Of a stretch of DNA of 64,000 nucleotides, positions 8,501 to 19,275 are shown in pieces. A program made the translations under genes and the position numbers. Source of the DNA: Ruegeria arenilitoris. Lineage in GTDB: Bacteria; Pseudomonadota; Alphaproteobacteria; Rhodobacterales; Rhodobacteraceae. Where the stretch lies: assembly GCF_013032445.1 (NCBI RefSeq), contig NZ_WQCA01000005.1, positions 278,886 through 342,885 on the forward strand. The letters are read 5' to 3'. Position 1 is the stretch's first letter. Each line of letters opens with the position of its first letter. The notes below the pieces were generated by a model, which saw only the letters and a list, made by a program, of their open reading frames with translations, searched no databases and had not been told where the DNA came from.

Positions 8501-8700
8501 TACCGCTCAAAAAACTCCGCAAAATAGCAAAGCTCAAGCTGACCATGCCTGCAACGGGCTGAAGCGGCAGGCAAGACCTCGACATCCAAAGAAGATCAGG
8601 GCGACAGCTCAGGCAATCGTGTTGAAATGACAGAGCTTTTTAACGGAAACAGCCCGAAAGACAGCAAAGTTAGAGCTGTTCTTTTAGGGTTTCCCTTGTT

Positions 8701-11700
8701 TTACGCCGTTTCATCAGAGGGCTCGGGATCGTTCTTAGTACCTTTGATCCATTCCCTGAGGCTTTGCATCAGCGCGTAAAGAACCGGTACCAGAATAACC
8801 CCGACCAGTGTGGCCGCCAGCATGCCGCCAAACACGGCAACACCAATGGCTTTTTGGCTGGCGGCACCTGCGCCACTCGCAGCCAACAAAGGTACAACAC
8901 CCAATAGGAAGGACAGAGCGGTCATCATCACGGCGCGGAAACGCTGGAATGCGGCCTCGGCGGCGGCATCTTTGATCGACAGGCCATTGGCCCGCTGTTC
9001 CATTGCGAATTCAACGATGAGAATGCCGTTCTTCGACGCTAGGCCCACAAGCATGATCATCCCGATCTGCGTGTAGAGGTTGATGTCACTGCCCACGATG
9101 GCCACGGCGGCCACCGCTCCGAAAAGGGCGACAATCACCGATAGCAGGATCGAAACTGGCATCGTCCAGCTTTCGTATTGCCCGACTAGAAATAGATATC
9201 CGAACAGGATGGCCAGACCCAGAATGACGATCACCAAGCTGCCAGACGCAAGTTGTTGCTGCGCTGTCCCTGTCCACTCAAACGCATAACCGGGGGGCAG
9301 GGCGGTGGCCGATTCCTCGGTCATTACGTTGATCGCATCGCCGGTGGAAAGCCCCGGAGCTGGAACCGCCGTCACGGTCGCAGAGCGGAACAGGTTGTGA
9401 CGTTTCAGCAGGACCGGACCCAGCACGTTCTCAACATCAATGAGCGTACCCAGAGGAACCATCTCACCCTTTTGCGAACGGACATAGAGGTTCGAGATAT
9501 CCTCGACATTGTCCCGATAGGTGCCGTCAGCCTGAATCATCACGCGATAAACGCGGCCGAACAGGTTGAAGTCGTTCACGTAGTAGGATCCCAATTGCGC
9601 TTGCATGGTCTGGAACACTTCGGCCACGGACACTTGCAGCGTCTTGGCTTTTTCCCGATCCAGATCAACAAACAGCTGCGGCACGTTTGCGCGGAAGGTC
9701 GTGTAGGCCTGACCAATCTCGGGTCTCTGGTTGGCCGCATAGACAAACGACCCAACTGCCGAGGCCAGATCCTGCGGCGTGCCGCCCCCGGTTTGCTGGA
9801 CCTCCATTTCAACGCCGGCCGACATGCCAAGACCCTGAATGGGCGGTGGGTTGAAAGCCACGATTGAAGCGGCGGATTCACCGTTTGCGATCGCCAGAAC
9901 TTTGGCCAGAATTGCGTCGGCGCTCAGGTCGTCGTCCTGCCGTTCATCCCAGTTGGTGAGGTTCACAAAGATGGCTGCACCGTTGGTGGTAGTTCCGTTC
10001 AGCAACGAGAAACCGTTGACCAAAACGGTGCTGGCGACACCGGGAATCTCACGAATTTGATCATCCAGGCGAGCCGAGACGGTTTCCGTTCGCTCCAATG
10101 TCGCGGCGTCCGGCAACTGAATGTCAACGAAGAGATAGCCGTTGTCTTCCAGCGGGATAAAGCCGCTGGACGTGTTGGACATGATCGTACCGGTTCCCAT
10201 CGCAAGAGCAACGATGACACCAAGGGCAATCACCGGCATGATCAGCAGCTTGCGAACGATCGCGACATAGCCGCCGCGCACGGTTCCGATGAAGCCTTCA
10301 AACAAGGCCAACAGCCCCTTGGGCGGACCGGACCGGGCTTTCAGCACCAATCCGCAAAGCGCAGGCGACAAGGTCAGGGCGTTGATCGAAGAGATCACAA
10401 CAGCGGTTGAGATTGTCACGGCGAACTGCGAATAAAGTCGCCCTGAAATACCCGGCATAAAGGTCACGGGTACGAAAACCGCCAGCAAAACCAGCGTGGT
10501 TGCAATCACCGGCCCGGTGATTTGCCCCATTGCCTTTCGGGTCGCCTCAGCAGGCGGCAACCCTTCTTCAGCGATAATCCGTTCAACGTTTTCGACCACG
10601 ACGATGGCGTCATCCACCACGATCCCGATGGCCAGAACTAGCGCGAATAGAGAGATCGTGTTCAATGACATACCGAATGCCAGCAAAAAAGCGAAAGTGC
10701 CGATCAGTGACACGGGGATCGCGACGGCGGGAATGATCGTGGCCCGCCAACTACCCAGAAACACGAACACGACCGAGATCACCAGAATGAACGTCAGGAT
10801 CAGGGTTGAAACCACGTCGCTCAGAGATTGCTCCACAAAATCAGTGGTGTTGAACGGCACCTGATATTCCACATCCGTCGGGAAGGATCGGGACAGGCGA
10901 TCAAGCTCGGCCTGTACCCTTTCTGACACGGCCAGAGCGTTGGCCCCAGGGGCCTGATAGATTCCAATAACAGTCGCTGGAACTGCTTGAAAATAACCCG
11001 AGGCCGAATAGAACTGCGCTCCCAGCTCGACTCGCGCGATATCTTTAACCCGAACGATCGAACCGGCGTCACCAGTTCGGATGACAATTTCACCGAACTC
11101 TGCGGCTGAGGTCAGGCGCCCTTTGGTCTTAATCGTGTACTGAAATGTCTGCCCCTCCGGTACTGGAGGAGAGCCGATGGATCCGGCTGAGACTTCGACG
11201 TTCTGCTCGCGGATGGCGCTGATTACGTCGCCCGGAGTGATCGACAATGCAGCCATCTTGTCCGGATCCATCCAGATCCGCATGGCGTATTCCAGATTGG
11301 TCAGAACGTCCGCCCGGCCCACACCCTGAACACGCGCCAGCGCGTCTTTGAGGTTGATCGAAGCATAGTTCGACAAAAACACACTGTCATAGGTGCCGTT
11401 GGGCGAGGTCAGAGTGACCAGCAACAGCATGTTGGTCGAAGCTTTCTGCGTGACCACGCCCGAAGAGGTCACCTCAGTTGGCAACGACGACATCGCCTGT
11501 GCCACGCGGTTTTGTACGTTGACCGACGCGATGTCGGGGTCGGTTCCCACCTCAAAAGTGATGTTCAGAGAATAAGAACCATTATCCGAAGACGTGGACG
11601 TCATGTAGATCATGTCGTCCACACCGTTCACCTGCGCCTCGATCGGCGCGGCAACGGTGTTTTCTACGGTTTCGGCATTGGCACCGGTATAGGTCGTGGT

Positions 11701-11838
11701 CACACTGACCACCGGCGGCGTGATGTCAGGGAATTGGGCGACCGGCAAAACCAGATAGCCAATCATGCCCATGATGGTCAGGACCAGCGAAATGACAAGC
11801 GCCAGCTTTGGCCGGCTGATGAACAGGGCAGAGAACAT
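8701..11838 (-). CDS. RND multidrug efflux transporter, HAE1 (AcrB/MexF-like)
   Basis: At 1045 residues this is full length for the proton-driven hydrophobe/amphiphile RND pumps. It has the first membrane helix with [11 protein letters not shown], the porter domains, the [16 protein letters not shown] segment carrying the conserved membrane aspartates, and the repeat half ([12 protein letters not shown]). It would export drugs or other amphiphiles from the periplasm and inner membrane through an outer membrane channel. It starts 3 bases after the adaptor stop codon, so the two form an operon. No outer membrane factor and no regulator gene lie beside the pair; the factor at 432-1994 is the nearest candidate. 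Confidence 0.93.
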   Translation of the reverse strand: MFSALFISRPKLALVISLVLTIMGMIGYLVLPVAQFPDITPPVVSVTTTYTGANAETVENTVAAPIEAQVNGVDDMIYMTSTSSDNGSYSLNITFEVGTDPDIASVNVQNRVAQAMSSLPTEVTSSGVVTQKASTNMLLLVTLTSPNGTYDSVFLSNYASINLKDALARVQGVGRADVLTNLEYAMRIWMDPDKMAALSITPGDVISAIREQNVEVSAGSIGSPPVPEGQTFQYTIKTKGRLTSAAEFGEIVIRTGDAGSIVRVKDIARVELGAQFYSASGYFQAVPATVIGIYQAPGANALAVSERVQAELDRLSRSFPTDVEYQVPFNTTDFVEQSLSDVVSTLILTFILVISVVFVFLGSWRATIIPAVAIPVSLIGTFAFLLAFGMSLNTISLFALVLAIGIVVDDAIVVVENVERIIAEEGLPPAEATRKAMGQITGPVIATTLVLLAVFVPVTFMPGISGRLYSQFAVTISTAVVISSINALTLSPALCGLVLKARSGPPKGLLALFEGFIGTVRGGYVAIVRKLLIMPVIALGVIVALAMGTGTIMSNTSSGFIPLEDNGYLFVDIQLPDAATLERTETVSARLDDQIREIPGVASTVLVNGFSLLNGTTTNGAAIFVNLTNWDERQDDDLSADAILAKVLAIANGESAASIVAFNPPPIQGLGMSAGVEMEVQQTGGGTPQDLASAVGSFVYAANQRPEIGQAYTTFRANVPQLFVDLDREKAKTLQVSVAEVFQTMQAQLGSYYVNDFNLFGRVYRVMIQADGTYRDNVEDISNLYVRSQKGEMVPLGTLIDVENVLGPVLLKRHNLFRSATVTAVPAPGLSTGDAINVMTEESATALPPGYAFEWTGTAQQQLASGSLVIVILGLAILFGYLFLVGQYESWTMPVSILLSVIVALFGAVAAVAIVGSDINLYTQIGMIMLVGLASKNGILIVEFAMEQRANGLSIKDAAAEAAFQRFRAVMMTALSFLLGVVPLLAASGAGAASQKAIGVAVFGGMLAATLVGVILVPVLYALMQSLREWIKGTKNDPEPSDETA

Positions 11839-11841
11839 CGG

Positions 11842-13002
11842 TTACTCTCCCGGCTGCTCAGAGGCCACGACCGCATCCACGGCCACGCCCGGACGAACCC
11901 TTTGCAGGCCTTCGACGATTACACTTTCACCGTCGCGCAAACCATCTTTGACGATGATTGCCGACTCTACCGTATCGCCTGTGGTGATATAGCGTTGTTC
12001 GACCATTTGCTTGTCATTCACGACCAACACAAATTCACCCCGCTGATCCCTTTGCAGCGCGGCCTGAGGGATAAGGACTTCCAGGGTTGGTTCCAAAGCT
12101 TCGATCTGAACACTGAGGAACTGACCGTCGACAATCAAACGGTTCGTGTTCTCGAATTCTGCCCGAACTGTGATTGCACCTGTCAGAGGGTCGATGCGGT
12201 TGTCGACGAAAACGATCTTGCCCGTTTCGTCTAGGTTCGTTCCGTTGGGCAGCGTCAAGTGAACATTTGGACTTTTGCTGCTTTCTGCCAGCGAGGCTGC
12301 GCTCTCGCCATATTGCTCTAGAACTGTAGTGAATTGTTTTTCGTTCAGCGAAAAATTCACATAGATCGGCGCTTCGCTGACCAGATTGACCAAAGGAGAG
12401 TTCGTTGGCCCAACCACGTCGCCAACACTTGTGGCGACGCGACCGATACGACCCGAGAAGGGGGCGTGAATTTTTGTGTAGCTCAGGTCCAATTCAGCTT
12501 GTTGGATTGCAGCTTGGGCAGATTTCACTTCGGCCTCGGCGACCAGTTCATTGGCACGGGCGATGTCCCGTTCGGACTCGGGTGTGGCGTCGCGTCTATA
12601 AAGCTCTTCCTTACGGGCCAGTTCAACCTTGGCGAGTTCCAGATTGGCTTCAGCACGGTCCAAATCTGCCTTGCGGGCTTGTAGCGTAGCTTCATAAAGA
12701 TCGGGCTCGATAGTGAACAACAAGTCGTCTTTGTTCACCAACGAACCGTCTGCTACTTCCTGGCTTTCAAGAAACCCGTTTACCCTGGCGACGATGTCAA
12801 CTTTGTCGATAGCTTCGGCGCGACCGATGAAAACGGCTTCTTCAGTTATTTCCTGCGTATAGGCCGCAGCAATGGATACTTTCGGCGGCGGGGCGTCGCC
12901 TTGGTCCTGCGCAAGAGCAGCATGTGCCATGCCCACACAGACCGCAGCAGCAAGGGCTGGTCCGTGAAGACGGAATTTCAAGTTCTTCAATGCAAGGGAC
13001 AT
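11842..13002 (-). CDS. RND efflux periplasmic adaptor (AcrA/MexE-like)
   Basis: This 386-residue membrane fusion protein has a signal peptide ending around AHAALAQDQG, split biotinyl-lipoyl halves (NGFLESQEVADGSLVNKDDLLFTI and YTKIHAPFSGRIGR), a helical hairpin between them, and beta-barrel and membrane-proximal domains. The ATG at 13002 is chosen because it starts at the signal peptide and has GAGG upstream; the frame is open further but the extra residues are not family-like. It connects the RND pump encoded immediately downstream to an outer membrane channel. Confidence 0.9.
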   Translation of the reverse strand: MSLALKNLKFRLHGPALAAAVCVGMAHAALAQDQGDAPPPKVSIAAAYTQEITEEAVFIGRAEAIDKVDIVARVNGFLESQEVADGSLVNKDDLLFTIEPDLYEATLQARKADLDRAEANLELAKVELARKEELYRRDATPESERDIARANELVAEAEVKSAQAAIQQAELDLSYTKIHAPFSGRIGRVATSVGDVVGPTNSPLVNLVSEAPIYVNFSLNEKQFTTVLEQYGESAASLAESSKSPNVHLTLPNGTNLDETGKIVFVDNRIDPLTGAITVRAEFENTNRLIVDGQFLSVQIEALEPTLEVLIPQAALQRDQRGEFVLVVNDKQMVEQRYITTGDTVESAIIVKDGLRDGESVIVEGLQRVRPGVAVDAVVASEQPGE

Positions 13003-13223
13003 GGCGGGTGCCTCGTTAAAACTACGGTTTTTTGCGCCAGGAAGGATAGGCCAGCCCGACGAGTCGACTGAATTCCCGGTCAGGATGGCCGTTTTGCGCG
13101 TATATCTCAAGCTTCTTGAATACGATTTAAATCTGCGTCTTTGCAGAATTTTTCGCGACCTCAGTGCGGCTTACGTCGACCTTTTCGCGAATACGTATCT
13201 AAAACGTGACCAATGAAACAAAA

Positions 13224-13246
13224 ATGGGGGCCGAAATGGCCTCCAT
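13224..13246 (-). terminator. Rho-independent terminator after metG
   Basis: A 9-bp stem (13224-13232 with 13238-13246, one G-U pair) with a 5-base loop lies just past the metG stop. Read on the minus strand it is followed by TTTTTGTTTC. Confidence 0.75.
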
Positions 13247-13271
13247 TCCTTAGTCAGCACTGTGCAACGGA

Positions 13272-14990
13272 TCAGTCGCGGGTTCCAGCAAAGCGGTTTT
13301 GCCAGTCCTCGCGCTGCTCGTCCGTGATTTTGGCAAACAGGACGTCTGGTACGGTGAATTCGTGACCAGCGGGCAGGGCGCTCAGCGCGGCGTCGACGTC
13401 ATCGGGCCAACTTGTGTCCAGCGTGTTCATCGCACTTAGCATCTTGGCCGAGGTCTCGGGGATGAACGGGGCGCTAAGCACGGCGTAGAGCCGGATCAGG
13501 TTCAGGCCCAGACGTACCTGTGCTGCGGCCTGTTCCGGGTTTTCCTTGAAGGTAGACCATGGGGCTGCGGCCTGCAGGTATTCGTTGCCCGCCACCCAGA
13601 TCGCCCGTAGTTCCTGCGCGGATTTACGGACCTCCATCGCCTCCATATGCCCTTCATAGGCACGGACACGGTTGGTGAGTTCGTCGATCAGCGCCTGTTC
13701 ACGTTCGCCATAGCCGCCGCCTTCGGGCACGGCTTCGGAGAATTTCGAACGGCAGAACTTGGTGATCCGGCTGACGAAGTTGCCCAGAACGTCCGCAAGA
13801 TCTTTGTTTACGGATTGCTGGAAGTTCTCCCAGTTAAACTCACTATCGCTGCTTTCGGGCGCATGGCTCAGCAACCACCAGCGCCAGTAATCGGCCGGCA
13901 GAATCTCCAGCGCCTGATCCATGAACACGCCACGACCCTGAGAGGTTGAGAACTGGCCACCGTCATAGTTCAGGTAGTTGAACGATTTCAGGTGATCCAC
14001 CATCTTCCACGGCTCGCCTGATCCCAGAATAGTGGCCGGGAAGGACAGAGTATGGAAGGGCACGTTGTCCTTGCCCATGAATTGCACATACCGCACATCA
14101 TCCGCGCCTTTATCGGTGCGCCACCAGCGTTCCCAATCCGCGTCGGTCTTGCCGTTCGCGTCCGCCCATTCCTTGGCACAGGCGATGTATTCGATCGGCG
14201 CGTCAAACCAGACGTAGAAAACCTTGCCTTCCATACCTGGCCAGTCCTTATCACCTTTCTTGACCGGTACGCCCCAGTCCAGATCGCGGGTGATACCGCG
14301 ATCCTGCAGGCCGTCGCCATCATGCAGCCACTTCTTGGCAATCGAGGTGGTCAGGATCGGCCAATCGGTCTTGCTGTCGATCCACGCATCCAACTGATCC
14401 TTCATCGCCGACTGGCGCAGATACAAATGCTTGGTTTCACGCACCTCCAGATCGGTTGAGCCGGAAATGGCCGAGCGCGGCTCGATCAGGTCGGTCGGGT
14501 CCAACTGCTTGGTGCAGTTTTCACACTGGTCGCCGCGTGCACGGTCATAGCCGCAGTTGGGGCAGGTGCCCTCGATATAGCGGTCCGGTAGGAACCGGCC
14601 ATCGGCGTTGGAATAGACCTGCTTTTCAGTGACTTCCCGGATCAATCCGGCGTCGTCCAGCTTGCCCGCGAAATGCTGGGTCAGCTTCTTGTTCTGGTCG
14701 CTGGACGAACGGCCAAAGTGATCAAAGCTCAGGCCAAAGCGATTGGCGATACCGGCCTGGATTTCATACATCTCGGCGCAGTATTCGGCCACGGGCTTGC
14801 CAGCCTTGGCTGCCGCCAACTCAGCCGGGGTGCCGTGTTCGTCGGTGGCGCACAGGAACATGACCTCATTCCCCCGGCCACGCTGATAGCGTGCGTACAA
14901 ATCGGCAGGCAATTGCGAGCCGATCAGGTTGCCGAGGTGCTTGATCCCGTTGATGTAAGGGATCGCCGAGGTGATGAGAATCCGAGCCAT
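13272..14990 (-). CDS. metG: Methionyl-tRNA synthetase
   Basis: This 572-residue class I synthetase charges tRNA-Met. It has the HIGH-type signature as HLGN in [11 protein letters not shown]. The zinc-binding insertion is [17 protein letters not shown]. The KMSKS-position loop reads STSQG, as in other alphaproteobacterial MetRS of this length. The anticodon-binding helical domain fills the C-terminal third. It is followed by a strong terminator. The next gene upstream is divergent, so metG has its own promoter in 14991-15165. Confidence 0.93.
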   Translation of the reverse strand: MARILITSAIPYINGIKHLGNLIGSQLPADLYARYQRGRGNEVMFLCATDEHGTPAELAAAKAGKPVAEYCAEMYEIQAGIANRFGLSFDHFGRSSSDQNKKLTQHFAGKLDDAGLIREVTEKQVYSNADGRFLPDRYIEGTCPNCGYDRARGDQCENCTKQLDPTDLIEPRSAISGSTDLEVRETKHLYLRQSAMKDQLDAWIDSKTDWPILTTSIAKKWLHDGDGLQDRGITRDLDWGVPVKKGDKDWPGMEGKVFYVWFDAPIEYIACAKEWADANGKTDADWERWWRTDKGADDVRYVQFMGKDNVPFHTLSFPATILGSGEPWKMVDHLKSFNYLNYDGGQFSTSQGRGVFMDQALEILPADYWRWWLLSHAPESSDSEFNWENFQQSVNKDLADVLGNFVSRITKFCRSKFSEAVPEGGGYGEREQALIDELTNRVRAYEGHMEAMEVRKSAQELRAIWVAGNEYLQAAAPWSTFKENPEQAAAQVRLGLNLIRLYAVLSAPFIPETSAKMLSAMNTLDTSWPDDVDAALSALPAGHEFTVPDVLFAKITDEQREDWQNRFAGTRD

Positions 14991-15165
14991 TTTGCGTTTC
15001 CACGTATCTATCTGCGCGACCGTCTATCTTATGTGACCGGCCAGCAAAAGCCCGGTTTCATCGATAAGCGTCCGAAAAGACGTATAAGTGCCTGCCTGAC
15101 GCGGCCTTCGCGTGAGGGTGCTACTCTGTGTATGATGGGTGTGCAATTTGTTCACGGGGGATAAA

Positions 15166-16101
15166 ATGAAGGTATTCATGGTTCATCGCCTGATGCAGGC
15201 GACCGCATTTTTCTTTTCATCCTTATTTTTAGCGCCGAGCGTTCAGGCAGACCAAGGCAACGCCATGGATGCGATTGACAGCTTTGACAAAGCGATGTTG
15301 TCAATCTTCCACCGTGGTCAGAAAGCGCTGACAGCGCGGTCGCGACCGGTCATGGTGATCGCTCGGGATGTTACGGTCCTGTCAGAGAACGGTCAGGTGT
15401 CGTTTCCGAGGGACGCGCCGAACTATCTGATTTTTAAGTCTACATCCCATGTGCTTTTGGGGATCATTGGCGCAGTTACCCCGTGGCCCGAAGAGGATGC
15501 CGATGGTGCAAGTTGGAAAAAGGACTTCGCGGCCATCACGCAGGAAATCAACACACTGATGCCGTGGATAGAACAGCTCGACCTGCCAAAAGAGGAGATT
15601 GCGCGGCAACGACAGATGCTTGAGGTCGCGCATACTTTTACAAGTACGGCGGTCCAGCGCGGGATCCTAACGCGGCAGGACGTGTCAACCGTGATTAATG
15701 ATATGCGCCCGGTCTGGGCAGCCAACATGCGCGAAGCCGCAAGGGCCGAACTTGCCTCGTTACACAAGGCTGTGTCTGACGCGCGTGCAGCAGTCAGCAA
15801 AAAAGAATGGGACGAAATGTATGTCGTCCACCATGGTGGGTCCAATGTTGCAGGGGTCAACGTAGTCGAACTGTATCTGGAGCGCGTGATGCCACGGAAA
15901 GTTGCGGCGGGTCAGGTTATGTTCGCCGAACATGCGCATGGCAACGAGGCGATGGCCGATTTCGTTGGCTATGAGAAGATGCAACGTCTGGTCGGCGCTT
16001 GGGCTTTCGGGGATCCGGGGCGCATGGAAGTTGACCTGCTGGGATATGAAGCAGGCTCGCTATTGGATGAAATGATCCCGTCTTCGCCGCCTTCAGAATA
16101 A
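15166..16101 (+). CDS. Exported protein of unknown function
   Basis: This 311-residue protein has a clear signal peptide (MKVFMVHRLMQATAFFFSS, cleavage near SVQADQG). The mature part is mainly helical, with no motif I recognise. Recognisable segments include an HHGGSNVAGVNVVELYLE stretch about two thirds along. The ATG at 15166 was chosen for its GGGGG ribosome site seven bases upstream and because it opens the signal peptide. It is probably periplasmic. It stands alone between divergent metG and a convergent MFS gene 11 bases away, so context gives no clue. Confidence 0.75.
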   Translation: MKVFMVHRLMQATAFFFSSLFLAPSVQADQGNAMDAIDSFDKAMLSIFHRGQKALTARSRPVMVIARDVTVLSENGQVSFPRDAPNYLIFKSTSHVLLGIIGAVTPWPEEDADGASWKKDFAAITQEINTLMPWIEQLDLPKEEIARQRQMLEVAHTFTSTAVQRGILTRQDVSTVINDMRPVWAANMREAARAELASLHKAVSDARAAVSKKEWDEMYVVHHGGSNVAGVNVVELYLERVMPRKVAAGQVMFAEHAHGNEAMADFVGYEKMQRLVGAWAFGDPGRMEVDLLGYEAGSLLDEMIPSSPPSE

Positions 16102-16112
16102 CCTTCGGGGCT

Positions 16113-17333
16113 CTATTCCTCTCGCGACCGTTTCAGCAATCGCCCGATGGTGAAAGAGGTGCGCGGCGCATAAACATAGTTGGTCCGTTCATCCGGCGTC
16201 GGGCGCGAACGCATCCGAGCCACGCCGAAGACGATCAGGGCCAGATGCCCCACAGCCACAAACGCAAACAGGGCACCCGGGCCGAATTGCTGAATCAACG
16301 TGGATGAGACGTAGGGCGAGGCGATTGCCCCCAGCGCGTACCAAAACATCAGGGCTGCCGATAGTTCGACCCGCTGCTCTGTCGTGGCAAAGTCGTTGGC
16401 GTGGGCTGATGACACCGAAAAGATCGGAAAGGTTGTCAGGCCGAAGATACCAGCTGCCAGCATCACGCCCAAAGTGCCCGTTCCACTGGCCGCCATGGTC
16501 ACCCCGCAACTGAGCACGGCTGCGCCGGACAACCAGATCAGCACCCAACGCCGGTCGTATTTGTCGGCCAGCCAGCCAAGCGGGTATTGAGCCAAAGCCC
16601 CGCCGAGAACGAATGAGGCCAGAAAGAACGCGATCTGATCGACACCCAGACCGACCTCTTGCCCATAGACCGGACCGACCATGCGGAACGAGGCCGAGCT
16701 AAGCGCTGCGACGATCACGCCCGCCACCGCCAGAGGAGAGCTGCGCCAAGCCAGCTTGGGCCGCAGTCGCGGGGCCTCCGGTGTGATCGGCTGACTAGCC
16801 CGGGTCAGCGTCAGAGGCAGCAACGCGGCGCAGCACAGGATCGCCAGCAGATTGTAAGACACGTAGGATGCAGGCGGCAGGATCGCGATGATCAGCTGCG
16901 CGCAAAGCGACGCGCCCATTTCGACGAACCGATAGGTCCCCATGGCGCGTCCGCGTGTTTCGTTGGTGACCTTGGCGTTCAGCCAGGCCTCGATCACGGT
17001 GTAGCACCCGGCGACACAGGTGCCGGAGGCAATTCTGAGCGCTGCCCAGATATAGGGATTGTCGGTCAGCGTGTGCCCGATCAACCCCATCGCGCCCAAG
17101 GCGGTGCAGACGGCAAAGGCGCGGGAATGGCCGACGCTGCCCATTAATCGCGGAGCCCACCAGCAACCAACAAAGAACCCGATGAAATGCGCCGAACCCA
17201 GCAGACCGATCTGTTCCGTCGTGAAGTTCAGCGTCAGGCCCGAGATGGCGTCCAGCGGTCCGACGCCGCCAGTAGAAAGCTGCAGCAGAATGACTGAAAG
17301 AAAAAGGGCGGCAAAGGAAATGATCGTGCGCAT
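16113..17333 (-). CDS. MFS transporter, YcaD-like
   Basis: This 406-residue protein has about twelve hydrophobic segments. It has the MFS signature between helices 2 and 3 in altered form (WWAPRLMGSVGHSRAF) and the second-half copy GWLADKYDRRWVL. The motif AWLNAKVTNETRGRAMGTY is typical of the YcaD-like branch. Substrate is unknown. It lies 70 bases downstream of the YceI-family gene on the same strand and may be cotranscribed with it. Confidence 0.85.
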   Translation of the reverse strand: MRTIISFAALFLSVILLQLSTGGVGPLDAISGLTLNFTTEQIGLLGSAHFIGFFVGCWWAPRLMGSVGHSRAFAVCTALGAMGLIGHTLTDNPYIWAALRIASGTCVAGCYTVIEAWLNAKVTNETRGRAMGTYRFVEMGASLCAQLIIAILPPASYVSYNLLAILCCAALLPLTLTRASQPITPEAPRLRPKLAWRSSPLAVAGVIVAALSSASFRMVGPVYGQEVGLGVDQIAFFLASFVLGGALAQYPLGWLADKYDRRWVLIWLSGAAVLSCGVTMAASGTGTLGVMLAAGIFGLTTFPIFSVSSAHANDFATTEQRVELSAALMFWYALGAIASPYVSSTLIQQFGPGALFAFVAVGHLALIVFGVARMRSRPTPDERTNYVYAPRTSFTIGRLLKRSREE

Positions 17334-17403
17334 GATGGGCTCAGCTTTACTCGATATGCCGGTAATGCGCGCGTCTTATCGACTCTGGCGCGTCGTTTTT
17401 TGG

Positions 17404-18000
17404 CTATCTGGCCTTTTTGATCTCGGCCCGGATGTCCAGCCCGACAGTGTCTTGCACCAGATCGGCATAGCCTGACGCGCCGAAGTCGTGGCGGTTCAGC
17501 GCGCCGGTTAGTCGAATGGAGAGCATGTCCAGATTGTCCGATGCGCTGCCTGGCGGGCGATATAGGTCCGCCTGCAAGGCGATCGGTCGCGTCACACCGC
17601 GCAGGGTCAGATCACCGGTGATTTTCGCTCCACGTGAAATTCGCCCACCATCACCGAGCTCAACTTTGGTCGTCTCAAAGTGAATGATCGGATAGTTTGC
17701 GACATCCAGAACGCCTTCGCCCAACATTGCGCTCCGGGCAAAAGGCAGCTTGGTTCGGGCTTCGGCGGCGTTCAGGGTGACATTGACGCGGCTGTTGGTC
17801 AGGTCGCTCAGGTCGATCCGGATGTCGGCCGAGTGGATCGGCATGGTTCCGGATTGAGCAAGGCCGGACAGGTCAAAGGTAAAGTCAACGGATGTGCCCT
17901 TGGGTACCAGCACATAGGGGCTGAGGTCCGCATGGGCCGGGCTGGTCAGGGGCAGGGCGGTCAACCCGGCCAATAACGTGCGCCGGGTCAGCTCGGTCAT
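17404..18000 (-). CDS. YceI-family periplasmic protein
   Basis: This 198-residue protein has an N-terminal RRTLLAGLTALPLTSPAHA export signal, resembling a twin-arginine leader. A YceI beta-barrel follows, with the family pattern GDLTLRGVTRPIALQADLY and a C-terminal LNRHDFGAS segment. YceI proteins bind isoprenoid or other hydrophobic ligands in a lipocalin-like barrel; the ligand is not predictable here. The ATG at 18000 overlaps the TGA of the upstream MFS gene (ATGA), indicating translational coupling. Confidence 0.85.
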   Translation of the reverse strand: MTELTRRTLLAGLTALPLTSPAHADLSPYVLVPKGTSVDFTFDLSGLAQSGTMPIHSADIRIDLSDLTNSRVNVTLNAAEARTKLPFARSAMLGEGVLDVANYPIIHFETTKVELGDGGRISRGAKITGDLTLRGVTRPIALQADLYRPPGSASDNLDMLSIRLTGALNRHDFGASGYADLVQDTVGLDIRAEIKKAR

Positions 18001-19211
18001 GCTACGGCCTCCTGTCTGCGGGGGCGCGAGCGGTTCAGCAGAACCAGCAGGATGGCGATGTTCAGGCCGTTCCAAAGGATGCCGTTGATGAAGGCCAGTT
18101 GATAGTTGCCGGTCACGTCGTAAATCCAGCCGGACATCCAGCCACCCAAGGCCATCCCCATGATCGTCATCATCAGAACGAAACCCACGCGGGCTCCGGC
18201 CTCTTGCGGCGGCATGTATTCACGGACCACGAGGGCATAGCTGGGCACGATGCCGCCTTGCGCCAGCCCGAACAGCAGGCTGATGACATAAAGCGAGACC
18301 ATCCCGTCATAGGGCAGGAACAGGAACAAGGCGATGCATTGCAGGACCGAGCCGATCAGAAGCGTTTTCACTCCGCCCAGCTTGTCGGCCACAAGGCCCG
18401 AGATCACCCGGCTGATCACTCCGCCCAGTAGCATCAGAGACAACATCTCGGCCCCAACCGCCGGGCCGTAGCCCAAACCGACGCAATAGGACACGATATG
18501 AACCTGCGGCATCGACATCGCCACGCAGCAGCCGATCCCGGCCAGTCCCAGAATGTATTGCAGCGCACGCGGCGATATCCCGACGCTGCGGGCGTTGATC
18601 CGGGCCGTGGCGGCGGCGGTGCTATGCGCTTCGACCGGGACCTGACGGCGCAGCAGAAGGGACAGGGGTATGACGACCGCCAAGGTTATGACCGCCAGCG
18701 TCAGATAGACCTGTTGCCAGCCTTCACGGGCCAGAATGCCGGACAGCAGGATGGGCCAGATTGCTCCGGACAGGTAGTTGCCACTGGCCACCAAAGCTAC
18801 GGCAATCCCGCGTCTGCGCACGAACCAATGCGAGATATCGGCGATCAGCGGACCAAATCCGATCGACGTACCCACGCCTAACAAAAAATGCGCTGCGGAC
18901 AGCAGGGCGATTGACGGTGCCATTGATGCCAACAGGTAGCTGAGAGCACTCAGCATCGCCGCACCGATCAGGGCCTTGGTGACACCCAGTTTGTCCACCA
19001 GTTGCCCCAGCCACATGTTGCCGACGGCATACCCGATCATGGTCAGTGTGAAAGGCAGCGAGGCACTGGCCCGTCCAGCCCCGAACTCTGTCTCGACATC
19101 CGGCATGATCAGAATGACGGCCCAGATTCCAACATTCGCCACTGTGGCAATGGCGAGCGTGATCAGAAGGCGAAGCCAGGAGTACCGGCTGTCATGGATC
19201 GGATGGCTCAT
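17997..19211 (-). CDS. MFS transporter, monocarboxylate/oxalate-formate-like
   Basis: This 404-residue MFS protein has about twelve membrane segments. It has the GQLVDKLGVTKALI loop after helix 2 and a second-half SGLVADKLGGVKTL loop. The WFVRRRGIAVALVASGNYLSG segment is typical of the OFA/monocarboxylate branch. It likely carries an organic anion; no substrate evidence is present. Its stop overlaps the start of the YceI gene by four bases. Confidence 0.85.
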   Translation of the reverse strand: MSHPIHDSRYSWLRLLITLAIATVANVGIWAVILIMPDVETEFGAGRASASLPFTLTMIGYAVGNMWLGQLVDKLGVTKALIGAAMLSALSYLLASMAPSIALLSAAHFLLGVGTSIGFGPLIADISHWFVRRRGIAVALVASGNYLSGAIWPILLSGILAREGWQQVYLTLAVITLAVVIPLSLLLRRQVPVEAHSTAAATARINARSVGISPRALQYILGLAGIGCCVAMSMPQVHIVSYCVGLGYGPAVGAEMLSLMLLGGVISRVISGLVADKLGGVKTLLIGSVLQCIALFLFLPYDGMVSLYVISLLFGLAQGGIVPSYALVVREYMPPQEAGARVGFVLMMTIMGMALGGWMSGWIYDVTGNYQLAFINGILWNGLNIAILLVLLNRSRPRRQEAVA

Positions 19212-19275
19212 GTCTGAACGCTAGGGCCGGGGTCTGTTTTTGGCCAGTCACAAGTTTTGTGATCCTCGTGAGGTG

